Source: Dethiobacter sp.
GTDB lineage: Bacteria; Bacillota; Dethiobacteria; DTU022; UBA8154
Length of the DNA: 43,122 nt
Assembly (NCBI GenBank): GCA_003605065.1
Contig: QZJM01000012.1
Span: forward strand, 1 to 43,122
Direction: 5' to 3'
A program made the translations under genes and the position numbers. The notes under the pieces are model-generated. The model did not search any database. It was not told where the DNA came from and was given only the letters and a program-made list of their open reading frames with translations. Shown here one piece after another: positions 41,201 to 43,122 of this stretch. Each line of letters opens with the position of its first letter. The stretch's first letter is position 1.

Positions 41201-41791
41201 GGCACCGCGCCTCCGACCCCCCTGGCGTATTTCATCGCTGACCTTATTGTAGATGGAAAGAAAAGAAAGGGGGCCGGAAGCCTGTCCTCCGGTACTACGC
41301 ACAATCGCACTCTTGTGACGGATTTTTCCCAAATAATAACCTACCCCTCCACCGCTTTTCTGGATCAGGGCAGAATGCTTCAAAGTTTCGAAGATACTCT
41401 CCATAGAATCATCGATGGGCAGAACAAAACAGGCCTGCAGCTGCTGCACAGGGGTTCCAGCATTCATAAGGGTTGGGCTGTTGGGGAAAAAGAGCCCTGC
41501 TTCCATAATCCTGCGGAAAATAAAGGCCAGGTTTTCATCTGTTTTTCCGTTTTCTGCAGTCGCCAGATCCCTGGAGACCCGCTCCAGCATGCCGTGCCAG
41601 TCCTCGCAAATATTTCCCTCTGCGTCGCGACGGAAATAACGGTTAGCAGCTACTTTCAGGGTATTTTCCGTAGGCTCAACGGTTTCTAAATTCTCTGCAA
41701 ACATCCTCATCTCTTCCAGCGTAATCTTCGTTTCAGCCCGTTCCTTTACCAGTCTGGCTATTTCCATATATTTAGGTGGTAATACTGTCAT
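38213..41791 (-). CDS. nrdJ: B12-dependent (class II) ribonucleotide reductase with an in-frame intein
   Basis: Adenosylcobalamin-dependent reductase for dNTP synthesis. The predicted precursor is 1192 aa: N-extein 304, intein 414, C-extein 474, giving a 778-aa mature enzyme of normal class II length. N-extein features include ERICENAHLNGEPGLLFYDAIN and the split NP/CGEQPLLPYESCNLGSIN site; the C-extein continues with NRKIGLGIMGLA, and the C-terminus carries paired cysteines (CSSCK...CSYCDYCG) of the kind used for re-reduction or zinc binding. ATG with GAGGAAGGG upstream. Probably transcribed with the HTH gene 24 nt upstream. With NrdD it gives two oxygen-independent routes. Confidence 0.96.
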   Translation of the reverse strand: MTVLPPKYMEIARLVKERAETKITLEEMRMFAENLETVEPTENTLKVAANRYFRRDAEGNICEDWHGMLERVSRDLATAENGKTDENLAFIFRRIMEAGLFFPNSPTLMNAGTPVQQLQACFVLPIDDSMESIFETLKHSALIQKSGGGVGYYLGKIRHKSAIVRSTGGQASGPLSFLSIYNKVSDEIRQGGRRRGASLAAMNYNHPDIMEFIDSKRQGNELSNFNISVRVDNRFMEAVEKDEEYDLLDSRSGQPTGQRLKAREVFERICENAHLNGEPGLLFYDAINAENPTPHLGEIEATNPCVTGDMLVATRRGLEAMGDLYRRGYAEVLTDNRVQVMNESLPAAGGEAGVSFPGKQRLYSRGDVSLYPATKFWYQGKKPVFLLRTKAGYSLKATAEHLILTSEGWRPLKELQAGNKIFIQPGCGCFNHNDSLPVKVEREVKGKNGRTYLFNFPQKWSRQLGEILGWLIGDGWLRLAENEERVGFCFGGEDWNAFSYLKPILDSYYGKKVREVVRKNGCVHLSYHSKYFARFFASLGVKAVHAAEKRVPFTLFTATEEAVCGFLRGLFTADGTARFSPGKSSYIRLTSKSIKLLQEVQLLLLDLGVKSSIYNRRRAPRFTFQYTKRNGERKQYCSDGILFELQVSRESLPLFLTKIGLLEEKHSKVLREFSMQNFYSDRFREEVQEIIPMGMEEVYDLQEPVTRSFIANGIVVHNCGEQPLLPYESCNLGSINLARMLKKEENRFVPDWEKIHFVTHIATIFLDRVIDRNRSPLPQIEKIMKGNRKIGLGIMGLAQYLIRREIPYNSEKGFRAAEEIMREIAVQSKIASRELARENGTFPNYAGSIWEGLELPQRNATTTTIAPTGSLSIFANASPSAEPLFGVGFARNIMDGRFTQVDAVFEEMWRERNGEDLPESIKELIGEKGPEGISEIKEIPEDLRLLFLCAHDLAPSDHIRMQTVLQKWVDNAVSKTVNAPNHATIDDCREAFFQAWREGAKGITYYRDGSRESQVITSTSDKKKASGAPAGKRGVVPRERPETTFGQTTRKRIGFCGRLYVTVNKEIAEDGTEQVCEVFTSVGEEGCPPLSNALAKIISISIRAGVDINEIVEKLREEKCPSCIMHPDTTVLSCTDFIGQELAKAATGKVSYRLNAAGGPKNIRICSSCKIGYMIPDAHCSYCDYCGFSTCG
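39638..40879 (-). other. Intein (414 aa) with LAGLIDADG homing endonuclease, inserted at the NP/CGE site of NrdJ
   Basis: The first residue is Cys (CVTGDMLVATRRG, splicing block A) and the last is Asn after IVVH (blocks F/G end FIANGIVVHN), and the C-extein begins with Cys, all classical for protein splicing. The endonuclease shows two LAGLIDADG-like helices, EILGWLIGDGW and CGFLRGLFTADGTA, both with the acidic residue, so it may be active. In-frame with intact boundaries and no internal stop. The insertion site is the active-site NPCGE motif, so NrdJ can only be active after splicing. Confidence 0.96.
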
Positions 41792-41815
41792 ATAACCCTT
41801 CCTCTTTGCTTTTAT

Positions 41816-42007
41816 TTAATCGGGAAATTCTTCTCTTTCTCCCAGATTTTCTACAAGTTCTTCCAAATCAGAACGCCTGATCTTCCAAAAACGCCCTTCT
41901 TTTGAGGCTCCCAACTCCCTTTGCCTGATAAGTTTGTAGACGCTGCTCAGGGAGAGACGTAAATACCTGGACGCTTCTTCAGGAGTCAAATGTTCTTCAT
42001 AATTCAT
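41816..42007 (-). CDS. Small helix-turn-helix (excisionase/MerR-like) DNA-binding protein
   Basis: A single winged-helix DNA-binding domain: LTPEEASRYLRLSLSSVYKLIRQRELGASKEGRFWKIRRSDLEE, the pattern of the excisionase family (Pfam HTH_17). I chose ATG 42007 (63 aa), which leaves eight residues before LTPEEA, as in relatives. A TTG at 42034 is an alternative; neither has a good ribosome binding site. It lies 24 nt ahead of nrdJ on the same strand, so it may regulate that operon. It has no integrase neighbour, so the excisionase label is a family name only. Confidence 0.8.
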   Translation of the reverse strand: MNYEEHLTPEEASRYLRLSLSSVYKLIRQRELGASKEGRFWKIRRSDLEELVENLGEREEFPD

Positions 42008-42240
42008 ATCATTTTGCCGGCCTGTTTTATCCAAAAAAACCGGCCTGACACCTCCTTAATTTTTTAAGACCCGGTGGCCAAAGTCTCAAGATAAAAAGAC
42101 GGTCCCTGTTCTTCAGGACTTCTTTATCCTGAAGCTGGCTCGTTATAAGTTTTTCCCTATCCGAAAAATAAATACCCCTGGCTTTCCTCTGATGCAAATC
42201 AGGACAAAATGGCATACCGGTTTTAAAATACCGGCGATAT

Positions 42241-42354
42241 TTACACCCGAATAATAAAAATAAAAGGCAGGACATAAGCCATCATCTTTATGGCTGCACC
42301 TGAAATGATAAGTACATCCGTGATGTGACCAGTAACTACCTGTAATATTTCCAT
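42241..42354 (-). CDS. Short hydrophobic ORF (37 aa) in the leader of the HTH-nrdJ operon
   Basis: ATG at 42354 is preceded by GGAGAG with 7-base spacing, a strong signal. The peptide is hydrophobic with a transmembrane-like second half (ends PFIFIIRV), so it is a candidate small membrane protein or leader peptide. The frame closes at 42241. It sits between the operon promoter and the HTH gene. No family is recognised. A longer ORF in another frame (42027-42275) overlaps and is less convincing. Confidence 0.5.
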   Translation of the reverse strand: MEILQVVTGHITDVLIISGAAIKMMAYVLPFIFIIRV

Positions 42355-42396
42355 AACTTTCTCTCCAAATATCGATAAAAAGATCTTTTTCTTGTT

Positions 42397-42425
42397 ATTT
42401 TCTCCTTTTTCCAAAAAGATGTCAA
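42397..42425 (-). promoter_or_regulatory. Putative promoter of the small ORF-HTH-nrdJ operon
   Basis: A perfect TTGACA (42420-42425) with GAAAAT (42397-42402) 17 bp away on the minus strand, ahead of the 37-aa ORF. The -10 box matches the consensus in only 4 of 6 positions. Confidence 0.5.
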
Positions 42426-42437
42426 TATTTCCAAAAA
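42408..42437. repeat. Direct repeat (TTTTTGGAAA on the minus strand) flanking the -35 box
   Basis: Two exact 10-bp copies at 42408-42417 and 42428-42437 (period 20 bp) bracket the TTGACA. The spacing fits a regulator bound to one face of the helix. It is not an NrdR box. Confidence 0.4.
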
Positions 42438-42467
42438 CTTTTCCGGGAAAACCTCAATTATTAATGA

Positions 42468-43121
42468 TTAAACTAATACCAGGCCGATAACCAGGACGGA
42501 GACCAGTACAACAAAGAGCAGTATAAAATCAAAGTCAAAGTTTAAGATATTGAAGTGATGATAAAATTCCTCCCCTTTATAATCATAGTCCATCTTGATA
42601 AGAGCTAAAAACGCCCTTCGCCCGTAACCCCGTCCCAACAGCATAAAGAACTTTACGATTCTATAACAAATACCGTAAAAATACTCCCTGAAATATTTGG
42701 CCAGCAGGAGAAATTTTCCTCCCAGTCCCACCAGAACTACACTATCCAGGACATACACGCTATTGGAAAACTTCAACAAAGGCTTCCTGCTTTCCACAAA
42801 AAAACCTTCCGCGGCAGAATCCAAAAACTTTGCTCCTCCCATATACAGGCGGGCCATTATTTTAATCACCGGCTGTAAAACACAGGGATCCAGCCGGTCA
42901 TCCCAAAAAGCCACTCTCCTGCTCACAAGATCCAGCGGAGGTATCCCTTTAACAAAGAAACCGTTAGCCGTAATATCCACCATCCTGCCGGAAAAGGTGT
43001 AGACAACACCCCCCAGCCTGATGACGGGCCGGTAGAGGAGATATTCCACGCTGAGCCAGCCCGGGGGCCGGTAGGAAAAAGCACCGCTGCGGGAGAAAAT
43101 CACAAAGAAAAGCAGGCCCAA
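42468..43121 (-). CDS. C-terminal part of a membrane protein, possibly NuoL/antiporter-like (cut by the window edge)
   Basis: The last about 217 residues of an open frame that runs off the window. It has hydrophobic stretches (a final one close to the C-terminus, DFILLFVVLVSVLVIGLVLV) and internal duplication (MVDITANGFFVKG and FLDSAAEGFFVES). The architecture resembles the C-terminal tail of proton-translocating dehydrogenase/Mrp-antiporter subunits, but the resemblance is weak. Identity should be treated as open. It ends about 43 nt before the -35 box of the nrdJ operon promoter. Confidence 0.4.
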   Translation of the reverse strand: MGLLFFVIFSRSGAFSYRPPGWLSVEYLLYRPVIRLGGVVYTFSGRMVDITANGFFVKGIPPLDLVSRRVAFWDDRLDPCVLQPVIKIMARLYMGGAKFLDSAAEGFFVESRKPLLKFSNSVYVLDSVVLVGLGGKFLLLAKYFREYFYGICYRIVKFFMLLGRGYGRRAFLALIKMDYDYKGEEFYHHFNILNFDFDFILLFVVLVSVLVIGLVLV

Positions 43122-43122
43122 A

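Noticed and set aside
42027-42275. An 82-codon open frame ahead of the HTH gene
   Set aside because: It has no ribosome binding site, starts inside the 37-aa ORF and resembles no protein. Its stop overlaps the alternative TTG start of the HTH gene, so translational coupling cannot be fully excluded.

Overview
The window looks like chromosome of a strictly anaerobic, endogenously competent Clostridia-type Firmicute (Peptococcaceae or Thermoanaerobacterales-like). The evidence is AGGAGG-type ribosome binding sites with frequent TTG/GTG starts, consensus sigma-A promoters, a TPP riboswitch, oxygen-independent class III (NrdD) and B12-dependent class II (NrdJ) ribonucleotide reductases with no class I enzyme, a 2[4Fe-4S] ferredoxin, a very large 2-hydroxyacyl-CoA dehydratase activase-type protein, and ComEA/ComEC. 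Almost all genes are on the minus strand. Species cannot be fixed from the sequence.

Layout. 1-3.5 kb: a REP-like repeat, a zinc-type binding lipoprotein and nrdD in one leftward unit. 3.5-6.8 kb: a tandem universal stress protein (plus strand) converging on comEC. 6.9-11.2 kb: a two-gene signalling operon, a FIST-domain protein followed by a multi-PAS GGDEF/HD-GYP protein, with a promoter and upstream direct repeats. 11.2-16.6 kb: a 1444-residue activase/dehydratase-like fusion followed by an Mrp-type ATPase. 16.6-21.2 kb: a TPP-riboswitch operon (thiW-thiD-thiM-thiE) that runs on into rnhA and lgt and ends in a terminator overlapping the lgt stop codon. 21.2-28.4 kb: UPF0182 protein, a nine-FnIII/stalk-domain surface protein and an M48 protease. 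28.5-31.9 kb: comEA, a radical-SAM/PDZ/DUF512-like protein and an MBL-fold hydrolase. 32-34.9 kb: leuS and tRNA-Ala(GGC). 34.9-38.2 kb: FMN-binding lipoprotein, ferredoxin, lnt and a decayed antiporter, with two related structured elements. 38.2-43.1 kb: intein-containing nrdJ with a small HTH gene and a short hydrophobic ORF upstream, and the C-terminal part of a membrane protein cut by the window edge.

How it fits together. The genes serve anaerobic dNTP synthesis, thiamine salvage, lipoprotein maturation (lgt plus lnt, with at least two lipoprotein substrates here), DNA uptake and c-di-GMP signalling. The observations I consider least explained are a homologous pair of tiny ORFs flanking the TPP riboswitch, a pair of roughly 50-nt conserved structured elements about 3 kb apart showing a compensatory base-pair change, direct repeats upstream of the FIST/GGDEF/HD-GYP operon, and a short hydrophobic ORF in the nrdJ leader. 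I did not find a clear defence island, CRISPR array or complete transposon.
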